64,000 nucleotides of DNA from JAWKTM01 sp041399085 (GCA_041399085.1 JAWKTM010000017.1:1-64000), one strand, 5' to 3'. Numbered from the stretch's first letter, positions 1 to 9,138 are shown. The notes: generated by a model from the sequence alone, not told the origin. Made by a program: numbers and translations.

Positions 1-42
1 GATTGAATGGTGACGCACCGGACGGCTTGCGCCGTGCCGCTC

Positions 43-1992
43 TCATGGTGACTCCGACGACGCCAACTCCAAACTCTCATTCAACACGGCGGCCACGAAG
101 TTCAAATCAACACGCCGGCGTCCCGACATCACGCCGAACGTTTCGCCTTGCCGCGGCCGAATCAGCAAATGATAAATCGGCACGTTGTTCAAACGCGTGC
201 CGGTCGGCAACACTTCGATCGCCAACAGCGCGTCGCGCCCCCAAGACAACCGACGCGACTTGAAGACGCTCCGCTCCAACACCTGCAACTCGGTGCGCCG
301 CGCGGTAAACCAGCTTTGAGAACGAGCCGTCACGATCGAGCCCACGATGACCGCCACACCGACCGCCCCGAACACGAAAATAAAGATCGAAGCGATGATC
401 ACGCCGCCCATATCGCGCGGCGGAAAGCCGTGCTTGAACTGCGTCCGCGCGATCACGACGGCAACCGCCACGCTCACCGCGAAAAAGATCACGCCCAGAG
501 CCAGCGAGCCGAGGCTGCGTCGAATGCCGCGCGGCGGAACGTGAATCGAAACGCCGTCGCCCGATCGCTCCAGTCGCACGGCGCTGCCGACCGGCGGTAG
601 CAAGTCGCCGTGAGCGTCGCGCTGCAAAGTGGCCGCGAACGATTCCGCGCGATCCAACTCCGACAGCCGCAACGTGTCGTTCAGCTCGGCCGCAATCCAA
701 CGCAGCTCGTCGTCCGTCAAATGGCTCAAGCAACCAAACTTGTCATCGTCGATCGCGATGAACTGCAACTCGGTCACCGGCACGTCGTTGATCTCCACGC
801 CGCTCGGGCCGCAACGAATCTCGTCCAGTTGCTGTCGTTGCCACTCACGCGTCTTCTTCCCGAAGATCGAAGTTTGCACGAACAGCACGGCGTCGCCCAC
901 CGTCGCGATCATCGCCCGTCGGCGGCCGGAGTTAATCGAACTCAACAGCATCCCGACGCCCACAGCCACGAACGGCGTGAGCGCCAACGGAATCACCCAC
1001 GGCGGGCCTTTCTCTTCCGCTTCCACGGCCCCAAACGCCGCCGCGACCGCGAACGCCACAAACAGGCCGATGAACACGTTCCAGATGATCGAAAAGGCCA
1101 TCAAGCCCTTCGAGCCCTTCCAGACTCCGACCGGCGGCATGTCGATCGTGATGCCGTCCGGTCGGCGATCGATGACGACGGTCGTGTCGTCCGGACGCAG
1201 CTCGCTGGCCGGCCGCGACTCGTCCCGCGGCTCACTCGCCAACGTCGAATCCAGGATCGAAACTCGCTCGTCGAAGATCTCCGAATCGTCGCGCTGCTCC
1301 AGCGGATCGCGCTCGATGATGGTCGAAGTGAACAGCGACTGGGCGTCCGTGTGGCTGGCAATCGCCGTCGCCAGGCGAGTCAGCATTTCGTGCGGATAGG
1401 CGACCGCGATCGCCAAGGCCCGTTTGTCGGCGCGATCGGCCAGCAAGACGGTATCGTTCCGGCCCACCAAGCGGCTGACATCGTCGCTGGAAAACTTCTC
1501 GCGTTCGCGCGAAAACTTCTCGGCGGCATTGTGCGGCCCCGTCAGCCGCAATCGCTGGATCTCCGACACGGGCATCGTGCGTCGCAGGCGATAGAAGAAA
1601 AAATGATCGGTCGCGAGCAGCTTGCCGTTGCGAATCTCGACCGTACAGCGGCTGCGATTCCGCGCGATCGCCAAGCCCGCCATGACCATGCCGAACGTAA
1701 TCGTCAATCCGATCAACCCCAAGCAGCCGAAGCCAATCGAGATCCAGCCGAACATCTGCTGGCCGGGCGGCGCCGTCAGAAGCTGTTTGATGCCGCCGGC
1801 AATCGGCTGCCACATCCAGCCCACCATGAACAACGCGCCGCAGGCCCCCGCGCCGGCGATCGCCCAGCCCACAAGTCGGACGGAACCCAATTCGCGACGC
1901 GGCAAAACAAACCGCACGCCGGACGCCAAGGGTTCTTCCCGATAGTCCGGCTCGTCCCGCCGCATCCCATCCGCCAGCATCGCCTCGTTCAT
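43..1992 (-). CDS. Membrane protein with three repeated (2 TM + beta-rich) modules
   Basis: Unrecognised integral membrane protein of 649 residues. It contains three successive copies of one layout: a short beta-rich entry motif (VRFVLPRRELG, ITIDMPPVGVWKG and VSIHVPPRGIRRS), then two hydrophobic helices, then a soluble beta-rich domain of about 100 residues. The helix pairs lie roughly at residues 35-110, 305-365 and 525-590. Acidic linkers separate the modules. The beta domains end with similar lines (EINDVPVTELQFI and RLNNVPIYHLLI), which suggests a PH-like fold, but that is inference. I chose the ATG at 1992 because a GGGGA sequence lies just upstream; a longer frame reaches 2109 but has no supporting signal. 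No enzyme motif is visible. Confidence 0.75.
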   Translation of the reverse strand: MNEAMLADGMRRDEPDYREEPLASGVRFVLPRRELGSVRLVGWAIAGAGACGALFMVGWMWQPIAGGIKQLLTAPPGQQMFGWISIGFGCLGLIGLTITFGMVMAGLAIARNRSRCTVEIRNGKLLATDHFFFYRLRRTMPVSEIQRLRLTGPHNAAEKFSREREKFSSDDVSRLVGRNDTVLLADRADKRALAIAVAYPHEMLTRLATAIASHTDAQSLFTSTIIERDPLEQRDDSEIFDERVSILDSTLASEPRDESRPASELRPDDTTVVIDRRPDGITIDMPPVGVWKGSKGLMAFSIIWNVFIGLFVAFAVAAAFGAVEAEEKGPPWVIPLALTPFVAVGVGMLLSSINSGRRRAMIATVGDAVLFVQTSIFGKKTREWQRQQLDEIRCGPSGVEINDVPVTELQFIAIDDDKFGCLSHLTDDELRWIAAELNDTLRLSELDRAESFAATLQRDAHGDLLPPVGSAVRLERSGDGVSIHVPPRGIRRSLGSLALGVIFFAVSVAVAVVIARTQFKHGFPPRDMGGVIIASIFIFVFGAVGVAVIVGSIVTARSQSWFTARRTELQVLERSVFKSRRLSWGRDALLAIEVLPTGTRLNNVPIYHLLIRPRQGETFGVMSGRRRVDLNFVAAVLNESLELASSESP

Positions 1993-2089
1993 CGCGCCAA
2001 TCCCCATCGCAGTTCGGATAGCAACGTCGAACAAGCATACCTCGCCAATCCAACCCCCGCCCCGGCTCCCAAGTCCCAACAACCACCCC

Positions 2090-2242
2090 ATAAAAGCGGC
2101 AGTGCGCAAGCACTCCGGTTACCGGCGCAACGACGCCCCAAACTCAACATAAGAGCGGCAGTGCGCAAGCACTCCGGTAATGCAACCGAAAGTCGGCAAG
2201 CACTCAACATAAAAGCGGAAGTGCGCAAGCACTCCGGTTACC
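2090..2242. repeat. Three copies of a 30-35 bp palindromic element
   Basis: Near-identical copies start at about 2090, 2149 and 2209, roughly 60 bp apart. Each contains the core AGTGCGCAAGCACTCCGG. The core can fold into a 5-bp stem (AGTGC/GCACT) closed by a GCAA loop, a stable GNRA-type tetraloop if transcribed. The first and third copies also share the flank GTTACCG and CAACGACGCC. The copies lie just upstream of the membrane-protein gene. They resemble REP-type intergenic palindromes in structure. Confidence 0.8.
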
Positions 2243-2336
2243 GCAACGACGCCCGAAACAAATCACCCACCAAATCGGACACGATGTCCGTCAAAACTCG
2301 CCAAATCGCGCGCAAAACCCGTCAGGCACCTGCGCA

Positions 2337-2567
2337 AAGCGCCATTGCGGCCGCGCAACCGTCCGTTGCGGCTAACACATCAATCATTGCCGATGTAACA
2401 CTCTCCAATCCCACCGTCACATGAATCATTGTTCATGTAAAATGCGTCATTGCAGCGAACCCATCGACCATTGCTGATGTAAAATGCACCATTGTCGCGG
2501 TGACATGAATCATGATTCATGTAATTGGCGTCAAAGCCACTGACGCATCAATCATTGCTGATCCGTT
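2337..2567. repeat. 21-bp periodic tandem array A (alternating 42-bp super-unit)
   Basis: Eleven consecutive 21-bp units in strict register. Two unit types alternate, so the best matches are 42 bp apart, at 2379, 2421, 2463, 2505 and 2547. The recurring motif is ATSAATCATTGNTGATGTAA, and the second unit type is typified by ATGCGTCATTGCAGCG. Copies diverge in sequence but spacing does not drift. The array fills the intergenic space between a minus-strand membrane-protein gene and the convergent end of the SDR gene. Confidence 0.85.
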
Positions 2568-2672
2568 CGTCAGCCAGCCGAACCATCTATCGGCCGGTGT
2601 CGCCGCCAAGCGGCTCCAGCGCGGGCCTCGCCCCGTCGCGGCAAGGCCCGCAATCGCCACAGCGCCCGTGAA

Positions 2673-3575
2673 CTAGCCCGCCGTCGTTTGGCCACCCATC
2701 AACGAGACAACCTCGCCCGTGATGTACGACGAGTCGGCGTTCGAGGCGAAGAACACGTAAGCCGGCGCGACTTCTTCGGGCTGAGCCGGGCGGCCGATCG
2801 GCGTCTTCTGGCCAAACTCGGCCGTCTCATCCGCCGAACGCTCGGCCGGATTCAGCGGCGTCCAAACCGGTCCGGGCGCCACGCAGTTCACGCGAATCCC
2901 GCGGTCGACCAGGTTCTGAGCCAGCGATTTGGTGAAGGCGTGAATCGCGCCTTTCGTCGCCGAGTAATCCAACAACCGGCCGCTCCCTTCCAGCCCGGTT
3001 TCCGAACCGGTGTTGATAATCACGCTGCCCGGCTTCAGATGCGGCAACGCGGCTTTGGCCATGTAGAAATAGCCGTAGATGTTCGTGCGGAACGTCGAAT
3101 CCCACTGGTCCTCGGAGATCGCTTCCAAGCCGTCGCGGTGCATCTGATACGCCGCGTTGTTGACCAAGATGTCCAGCCGCCCGAGTTCGTCGACCGTTCG
3201 CTGCACGGAGTCGCGACAGAACTGAGCGTCCTTCACGTCCCCCGCGATCAACAACGCCCGACGCCCCTCGGCTTCGATCGCCTGCTTCGTCTCCTCGGCG
3301 TCCCGCTGCTCTTCGGGCAAATAGACGATGGCCACGTCGGCCCCTTCCCGCGCGAACAGCACGGCGACCGAACGCCCGATGCCGCTATCGCCGCCGGTGA
3401 TCAACGCGACTTGATCCGTCAGCTTCCCCGCCGGCCGATACGCCCGGCCTCGATACTCGGGACGCGGATCCATCTTCCATTCGGCGCCGGGCGGTTGGAT
3501 GCCTTGATCGGGAAACGGCGGCTGCGGTTGTTCGGGCGTGCGTTTCGATTGAGGCGTTTCGGTTTTGGTCGCCAT
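2673..3575 (-). CDS. Short-chain dehydrogenase/reductase (YghA/GSP39-like)
   Basis: NAD(P)-dependent oxidoreductase of the classical SDR family, 300 residues. It has the nucleotide-binding motif TGGDSGIGRS after a 45-residue proline-rich leader, the structural motif LVNNAAYQ, a catalytic serine in NTGSETG, and the catalytic pair YSATK. The leader, with PPGAEWKMDPRPEYRG, is typical of the stress-associated SDR subgroup that includes E. coli YghA and Bacillus general stress protein 39. The natural substrate is not predictable. The start at 3575 is fixed by a perfect AGGAGGT seven bases upstream; the frame remains open to 3650 without a comparable signal. Confidence 0.93.
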   Translation of the reverse strand: MATKTETPQSKRTPEQPQPPFPDQGIQPPGAEWKMDPRPEYRGRAYRPAGKLTDQVALITGGDSGIGRSVAVLFAREGADVAIVYLPEEQRDAEETKQAIEAEGRRALLIAGDVKDAQFCRDSVQRTVDELGRLDILVNNAAYQMHRDGLEAISEDQWDSTFRTNIYGYFYMAKAALPHLKPGSVIINTGSETGLEGSGRLLDYSATKGAIHAFTKSLAQNLVDRGIRVNCVAPGPVWTPLNPAERSADETAEFGQKTPIGRPAQPEEVAPAYVFFASNADSSYITGEVVSLMGGQTTAG

Positions 3576-3668
3576 GTCGGACCTCCTGTTTGCGGATGGA
3601 ATTCGCGCGAGGCATTCGCGCGTCGTTTTCGCTGTCAGGGAAGTCCGCAAAGCCGGTGCCGCGCGCCG

Positions 3669-3705
3669 CCCGAACGCCAGCCGAACGCCAGCCGAACGCC
3701 GAAGT
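3669..3705. repeat. Short 11-bp tandem repeat
   Basis: The string CGAACGCCAGC occurs as two full copies and one partial copy head-to-tail, between the SDR gene and the dioxygenase gene. It is too short to interpret and may be simple slippage. Confidence 0.6.
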
Positions 3706-3781
3706 TCGACCGGACGTTGCTAGAGTGACGGCCGGCGGCAATTCGTCACGACCAATCGGCGGTCGCGACCGGCTTGCGAGC

Positions 3782-4534
3782 TCACGAGTCTCGTCGCGGC
3801 CGAGGCGGTCCGGGAACTCCGCCGCGGCGATTCCAAACCGGTTGGCCGACGCCTTTCAAGCCGCCCCGTTCGTCCTCTTCGACGGTTCGCCCCAAAACCA
3901 CATCGAAGCTGGCGGTCAGTTCGCCAATGGCCGAATCCGGCAGCGGCTTGAAGTCCACCATCAGCGTCTCCAACGCCTTCGGATCGCGAATCGAGCGGAC
4001 CAAGCCGTCGCGTTCGTTCCCCGGATGCCCCTTCACCAGCAACTGGGTCGTAAAGATCCGCTGGCCATTCTTGCTGATGCCGACATGGATATGCGGCGTT
4101 CGTCCGGGATACGGCACCGGCTTGATCGTGCGGAAGTAATAGCGGCCCTGGGCGTCCGTGAGAAAGCGGCCGTAGCCCTGGAAATTCGTGTCGCGTTTGT
4201 CCGAGTTGTCGGTGCCCGAATGCAGATACGCCCCGTGATTGTCGACTTGCCAAATCTCGATGAAGGCGTTGCGAATCGGTTTGCCCGACGGCCCCAGCAC
4301 TCGGCCGCTGAGATGCGTGATTTCGCCCACCGCCGGCGTAATCGCGTCGTTGATAACGAGCAGATCGTTGTCCGTATCCAGCGGCATCTTATCCGGATAG
4401 AAGGGGCCTTCGGTCATCGCCGCCGTCGCCATCAGCTCTTCAGCGAACACGCCGGGCGTGCTGAACGCCGCGGCCGCGAATGCCGTGGACTGCAAAAACT
4501 GACGCCGGCCAACACTCAAATTCCAACGATTCAT
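3782..4534 (-). CDS. Tat-exported intradiol ring-cleavage dioxygenase-like protein
   Basis: Protein of 250 residues related to protocatechuate 3,4-dioxygenase beta subunits. These use non-haem Fe(III) to cleave catechol-type rings between the hydroxyls. All four expected iron ligands are visible: Tyr103 (WQVDNHGAYLH), Tyr142 (IKPVPYPGR), His148 and His150 (PHIHV). The N-terminus carries a twin-arginine signal, VGRRQFLQS, followed by an Ala-rich hydrophobic stretch, so it probably acts in the periplasm. Exported homologues are common in planctomycetes and their substrates are mostly unknown. It is transcribed alone, divergent from the DUF3127 gene. Confidence 0.88.
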   Translation of the reverse strand: MNRWNLSVGRRQFLQSTAFAAAAFSTPGVFAEELMATAAMTEGPFYPDKMPLDTDNDLLVINDAITPAVGEITHLSGRVLGPSGKPIRNAFIEIWQVDNHGAYLHSGTDNSDKRDTNFQGYGRFLTDAQGRYYFRTIKPVPYPGRTPHIHVGISKNGQRIFTTQLLVKGHPGNERDGLVRSIRDPKALETLMVDFKPLPDSAIGELTASFDVVLGRTVEEDERGGLKGVGQPVWNRRGGVPGPPRPRRDS

Positions 4535-4921
4535 GCGAGTTATCTCCTCGGGTTGCCGCGGTCCGTGCCGCGGGAATGGAAAGGGCGAACCGCAAATTCA
4601 AACCAACCGCGGCGATCGTCGCCCGGTGATTAAACCCCTATCGGAGCCCAGCGGACTGCCCGTGCGTAAAACTTACTCGATACGAGGCAATTATCCCGCG
4701 CCGGACAAGGCGACACGCCCGCCGAACCCCGTCGTGCGGCACGCGGAGCCGACTTCCAATCTAGTCGGGACGCACACAGGCGAGTTACTGAGGCCGCCAA
4801 ATCCCGCTAGGATATCGAGCCGGCTGGTCGGCAGCACGGACTGTAAAGGATCGGCGGCAACGGCGACTGGGCGGCGGAATGGTCGCACACGAATTCCATT
4901 AGATTCGGGAAGATATCGGCG
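4535..4921. other. Divergent intergenic region, no gene seen
   Basis: This 387-bp stretch separates the minus-strand dioxygenase gene from the plus-strand DUF3127 gene and must hold both promoters. I see no coding frame with a credible start, no clear sigma-70 pair, no terminator and no repeat. Confidence 0.6.
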
Positions 4922-5311
4922 ATGAGCGATGCAAAGGTGCGTGGCAAAGTCCACTTGATCGAAGACACGAAAACCTATGGCCAAAAGGGCTTTCGCAAGC
5001 GGCTGCTCGTCTTGGAACAGGACGACGAGCGTTTCACGAACTATGTGCCGATCGACTTCATCCAAGACGCCTGCGACACGCTGGATGATTTGAGCGTGGG
5101 CGATGAAGTGGAGGTAACGTACCGCTTGAGCGGCCGGAAATGGCAGAAGGATTCCCACAGCGAGGTGAAGTTCTTCCTCAACGCCGAGGCAATCCGGTTC
5201 GAGCGACTCGGCGGCGCCCCACCCGCTTCCTCCGAACAGGATCTGAATGCGGAGGATGTGAATAGCGGCTTGGCCGAGGCGGCTTACGACGAAGAAGACA
5301 TTCCGTTCTAG
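4922..5311 (+). CDS. DUF3127-like protein with an SSB-type acidic C-terminal tip
   Basis: Small protein of 129 residues. The first 95 residues resemble the DUF3127 family (VRGKVHLIEDTKTYGQKGFRKR, with VGDEVEVTYRLSGR and FFLNAEAIRFERL), which is predicted to be OB-fold-like and linked to single-strand binding. A low-complexity Ala/Glu/Asn linker follows. The protein ends in DEEDIPF, which closely resembles the acidic tip used by bacterial SSB proteins to recruit repair enzymes. A DNA-binding role is therefore plausible, but it is inferred. It is transcribed alone; the next gene begins 48 bp downstream. Confidence 0.8.
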   Translation: MSDAKVRGKVHLIEDTKTYGQKGFRKRLLVLEQDDERFTNYVPIDFIQDACDTLDDLSVGDEVEVTYRLSGRKWQKDSHSEVKFFLNAEAIRFERLGGAPPASSEQDLNAEDVNSGLAEAAYDEEDIPF

Positions 5312-5359
5312 TCATGTGACCCGTTTTTCGTTTTCGCGACTGCCAACAAGGATTCGCCC

Positions 5360-6448
5360 GTGTTTCTAGGTTTCGGTGAAGTGATGGCCCGGATCGCGCC
5401 GCCCCGGCGGTTGCGTTGGCGACAAGCCTTGCCAGGCAGCGTCGAGGTGACTTGGGGTGGCGGCGAAGCCAATGTGTGTGCGTCGCTGGCGATGTTAGGC
5501 AAGCCGGTTCGCTATTTCACATCGTTGCCCCGGCATGCCTTGGCCGAGAGTCTGGTCACCTCGTTGCGCGGGCTGGGCGTCGAGACGCGTCATATCTACT
5601 ACCGCGACACCGGACGACTGGGGTTATATTTCGTCGAAACGGGAGCCAATCAACGCGGCTCGACCGTTCTCTACGATCGCGAACATAGTGCGATCAGCTT
5701 AGCCGAACCCGCCGAATACGATTTCGACAGCGCCCTTTCCGGCGTGCATTGGCTGCATCTGTCGGGCATCACACCGGCCATTAGCGAGGCGGCCTATCGT
5801 TCCAATCTGGAATTGGCTCGACATGCCAAACGGGCCGGTGTCACGATTTCCTGCGACTTGAACTTCCGCAAGAAATTGTGGAACTGGCGGCCTGGCGTAA
5901 AGAACAAAGAACTGGCGCGGCAATGTATGACCGAACTACTGCCGCTGGTCGATCTGGTAATCGCCAACGAAGCCGACGCGGAAGATGTCTTGGGAATTCA
6001 AGCTTCGGACACGAACGTCGAACACGGCGAATTGAACGTCGCGGCCTATGAGTCCGTCGCACGTGAGATTGTACGCCAGTTCCCCAATGTGACTCGCGTG
6101 GCGATCACTTTGCGAGAAAGCCTGTCGGCCGACCATAACAATTGGGGCGCGATGTTGTTCGAGACCGCGACCGACCAAGCCTACTTCGCTCCGCTAGATG
6201 CCCACGGCCAATATCAACCTTATGAGATTCGTGACATCGTCGACCGCGTCGGCGCCGGCGATTCGTTCGCGGCCGGCTTGCTGTACGCTTTGGATACCAA
6301 TGGCCTCGACACGCCCAGTCGAGCCATCCAATTCGCCGTCGCCGCCAGTTGCCTGAAACATTCCATCGAAGGCGACTTTAACTATGTCACCCGCGAGGAA
6401 ATTGAATCGCTGATGTCCGGCAACGCCAGCGGTCGAGTACAGAGATAA
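5360..6448 (+). CDS. PfkB-family sugar kinase, probably 2-keto-3-deoxygluconate kinase
   Basis: Ribokinase-fold carbohydrate kinase of 362 residues. It has the N-terminal PfkB signature (TWGGGEANVCASLAMLG) and the C-terminal signature with the catalytic base (DRVGAGDSFAAGLLY). The opening FLGFGEVMARIAPP and the segment CDLNFRKKLW are typical of KDG kinases, which phosphorylate 2-keto-3-deoxygluconate with ATP in the Entner-Doudoroff and uronate pathways. Substrate assignment within the family remains uncertain. The start is GTG at 5360, with AAGGA about eight bases upstream; no nearby ATG fits better. purB follows after about 100 bp on the same strand. Confidence 0.85.
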   Translation: MFLGFGEVMARIAPPRRLRWRQALPGSVEVTWGGGEANVCASLAMLGKPVRYFTSLPRHALAESLVTSLRGLGVETRHIYYRDTGRLGLYFVETGANQRGSTVLYDREHSAISLAEPAEYDFDSALSGVHWLHLSGITPAISEAAYRSNLELARHAKRAGVTISCDLNFRKKLWNWRPGVKNKELARQCMTELLPLVDLVIANEADAEDVLGIQASDTNVEHGELNVAAYESVAREIVRQFPNVTRVAITLRESLSADHNNWGAMLFETATDQAYFAPLDAHGQYQPYEIRDIVDRVGAGDSFAAGLLYALDTNGLDTPSRAIQFAVAASCLKHSIEGDFNYVTREEIESLMSGNASGRVQR

Positions 6449-6550
6449 CTCTCGCGAGCCACATCTTACACCTTCATGCCCCGCTGGATCGCCGTCCGTC
6501 GGCGATCGGTCGTTTCATTTCGTTTCTTCGTTGCTTCAATAGAATCCGCC

Positions 6551-7978
6551 ATGTCTCACACCATCTATGAGAACCCGTTAATTAGCCGCTACGCTTCGCG
6601 CGCGATGGCCGAATTGTGGGGCGATCAACGCAAACACAGCACTTGGCGACGATTGTGGGTGGCTCTGGCCGAAGCGGAACACGAGTTGGGGCTGAATGTC
6701 ACCCGCGAACAAGTCGAGGAACTGCGCGCGCAAGTTGACAATATCGACTTTGAAGCAGCCTCCGCCCACGAACGCGAATTGCGCCACGATGTGATGGCCC
6801 ACGTTCACGCCTTTCGCGATGTGTGCCCTGGCGCGGGAGGCATAATTCATCTCGGCGCCACAAGCTGTTTTGTTACCGACAACGCCGATTTGATTCTGCT
6901 GCGCGAAGCGTTGGGAATGGTGCAAGACCGGCTGGTGTCCGTGATCGAGCGACTGGCCGACTTCGCCGAACGAACTCACGACATTCCATGCTTGGGATTC
7001 ACGCATCTCCAACCAGCGCAGCCCACGACCGTGGGCAAGCGAGCCTGTTTGTGGCTCTATGATCTCATTATGGACTTGGAAGAGATCGAACACCGACTGG
7101 CGACGATCAAGGCGCGCAGCACCAAGGGCACAACCGGCACCCAGGCTAGTTTTCTGGAGTTGTTTGGAGGAGACCATGAACGGGTTCGACAACTCGAGCG
7201 GCTGGTCGCTGAAAAGATGGGATTCGAGCAGATTTACGCGGTAACGGGCCAGACGTACTCGCGCAAAGTCGACGCGCAGATTCTCGACGCGCTATCGGGC
7301 GTGGCACAATCGGCTCACAAAACGGCCACCGATTGGCGAATTCTCGCGCATCGCAAAGAGTTGGAAGAGCCCTTTGAAAAGAAGCAAATCGGTTCCTCGG
7401 CGATGCCGTATAAACGCAACCCCATGCGAAGCGAACGGATCTGCGCCCTCGCGCGATTCGTGATGAGTCTGCAATCCAGCGCGGCCAATACCATGGCCAC
7501 ACAGTGGATGGAACGCACATTGGACGACAGCGCGAATCGCCGTCTCGTCCTGCCCCAAGCGTTCTTGGCCATCGACGCAATTCTCGTCTTATATGAGAAC
7601 GTCGCGGACGGCTTGGTCGTCTATCCCAAAGTGATCGAGAAGAATCTGCGCGAAGAGTTGCCATTCATGGCGACTGAAAACATTATGATGGCCGCGGTAA
7701 CCGCGGGAGGCGACCGTCAAACGCTGCACGAACTGATTCGCCAGCACAGCCACGCGGCCGGAGCCGTTGTTAAAAATGAGGGACTGCCGAACGATCTCCT
7801 AGACCGACTCGCCAACGACCCCGCCTTCTCAGCCGTGGATTTCGCACAGGCCACGGAACTGTTGCAATATGTGGGACGCGCTCCACAGCAAGTCGGCGAG
7901 TTTCTGCGCGAGGTCGTCGCTCCCGTTCGGCAGCGTCACGCGAATCGGCGACAATGGCAAGCGGAAGTCAAGGTTTAG
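6551..7978 (+). CDS. purB: Adenylosuccinate lyase
   Basis: Fumarase/aspartase-superfamily lyase of 475 residues. It performs two purine-synthesis steps: SAICAR to AICAR, and adenylosuccinate to AMP, each releasing fumarate. The superfamily signature SSAMPYKRNP lies near residue 281. The active-site segments HLGATSCFVTDNAD, FTHLQPAQPTT and KGTTGTQASF are present. The start at 6551 gives the usual N-terminus MSHTIYENPL; the longer frame from 6476 would add an uncharacteristic Arg-rich extension. It converges with the ABC exporter operon. Confidence 0.96.
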   Translation: MSHTIYENPLISRYASRAMAELWGDQRKHSTWRRLWVALAEAEHELGLNVTREQVEELRAQVDNIDFEAASAHERELRHDVMAHVHAFRDVCPGAGGIIHLGATSCFVTDNADLILLREALGMVQDRLVSVIERLADFAERTHDIPCLGFTHLQPAQPTTVGKRACLWLYDLIMDLEEIEHRLATIKARSTKGTTGTQASFLELFGGDHERVRQLERLVAEKMGFEQIYAVTGQTYSRKVDAQILDALSGVAQSAHKTATDWRILAHRKELEEPFEKKQIGSSAMPYKRNPMRSERICALARFVMSLQSSAANTMATQWMERTLDDSANRRLVLPQAFLAIDAILVLYENVADGLVVYPKVIEKNLREELPFMATENIMMAAVTAGGDRQTLHELIRQHSHAAGAVVKNEGLPNDLLDRLANDPAFSAVDFAQATELLQYVGRAPQQVGEFLREVVAPVRQRHANRRQWQAEVKV

Positions 7979-8043
7979 ACGAACTGCCACCCGCGCGTTC
8001 AGCTCCCCATTCACAATCACACTTCGTGCGCGACGGCCCCGAC

Positions 8044-9138
8044 TTAGTTTTCCGCCACTTCGGATGCTCGCCTTTCTGGCAATGGCGTTTGGGGCGCGGG
8101 CGTTTCAATATAAACGTCCAACTGCTGGCCCACAAACAGACGCTGATTATAACTGGGGCTAATTTGGTAGATTACCTGCAACACTCGCGTATCCACACGT
8201 TCGGTACTTTCGCCCGTCAGCGATCGTTTGGGGATCACATATGGCTGGATGCGCACAAAATCCAAGGGGATTCGGTCGTCCGCGAGTCCGCGTCGACGCG
8301 CGATGGCGGTAGCCGACTGGTCGAACCGGGGAATATCAAACTCATCAATATCAACCCGGACATGCAATAGCCTCGTGTTCCCAAGTACCATGAGAGTTTG
8401 CGTCGCCGGCGTTCCGACGAACTCGCCCGGTTGCACCTCCACCTCCAATATCTCTCCATCTAGCGGAGCGGTCGTGGTCAGTCGCGTAACCTCGGTTTGC
8501 AGTTGAGCGATATCCGCTCGAGCTTGCTCCACGTTGACTTGCGCGATGGCCAAATCGTATTCCCACGCCCCAGCTTTCAATAGCTCCAACCTCGCTCGGG
8601 CTTGTTCAAGGGACGCTTGGGCCGCCGCCAGAGCTTGTTGGCTGGCGACCAACTCTTCGCGTGTGACCGCCTGACTATTCACTAACTCGGCGTCGCGATT
8701 CAGTTGATCTTGACGCTGACGAACAATCGCCAAGGCTTCCCGCACACTGGCTTCTTCGACGGACACCTGTTCGGGGCGCGGTTCGTGTTCGAGTTTTTTC
8801 AATTGAGCTTCGGCCGCATGCAGGGCTGCTTGTTTCAGTTCCAATTGGGACTTCAGCGTGCGATCGTCCAACACAAATAGGGGCGCCCCTTCATCGACCG
8901 AGTCTCCTTCGCGCACGAATACTTGCTCCACAATCCCCGGAACATTCGAACCGATTTCGATGTTATCCGTTTGGGCTTCCACAATTCCCGATCCGGCAAT
9001 CGAATGTTCAAACGGAGAGCTTGTGGGCTCGATAGGCGGCGGCATTTCGGGCGGTTGGCTGCGCGAGACGACGACGAAACCAACCGCGAACGCTAATAGT
9101 ACGATTGCGGCGATGGGCAGTATGAGTTTTGTAAACAT
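8044..9138 (-). CDS. HlyD/DevB-type membrane fusion protein
   Basis: Periplasmic adaptor of 364 residues. It has an N-terminal anchor helix (residues 5-25), a split lipoyl/barrel-sandwich domain (IVEAQTDNIEIGSNVPGIVE, and later TAPLDGEILEVEVQPGE), a long alpha-helical hairpin rich in Ala, Gln and Glu between them (about residues 95-210), and a beta-barrel domain. Such adaptors link an inner-membrane ABC transporter to an outer-membrane exit channel. It is the last gene of a three-gene minus-strand operon with the ATPase and permease, the DevB-C-A arrangement. No outer-membrane channel gene is adjacent. Confidence 0.9.
   Translation of the reverse strand: MFTKLILPIAAIVLLAFAVGFVVVSRSQPPEMPPPIEPTSSPFEHSIAGSGIVEAQTDNIEIGSNVPGIVEQVFVREGDSVDEGAPLFVLDDRTLKSQLELKQAALHAAEAQLKKLEHEPRPEQVSVEEASVREALAIVRQRQDQLNRDAELVNSQAVTREELVASQQALAAAQASLEQARARLELLKAGAWEYDLAIAQVNVEQARADIAQLQTEVTRLTTTAPLDGEILEVEVQPGEFVGTPATQTLMVLGNTRLLHVRVDIDEFDIPRFDQSATAIARRRGLADDRIPLDFVRIQPYVIPKRSLTGESTERVDTRVLQVIYQISPSYNQRLFVGQQLDVYIETPAPQTPLPERRASEVAEN

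Noticed and set aside
610..2424. Long plus-strand open frame of about 600 codons
   Set aside because: It is antisense to the triplicated membrane-protein gene, is Arg/His/Gln-rich in the way of shadow frames, has no ribosome site and runs through the REP-like elements.
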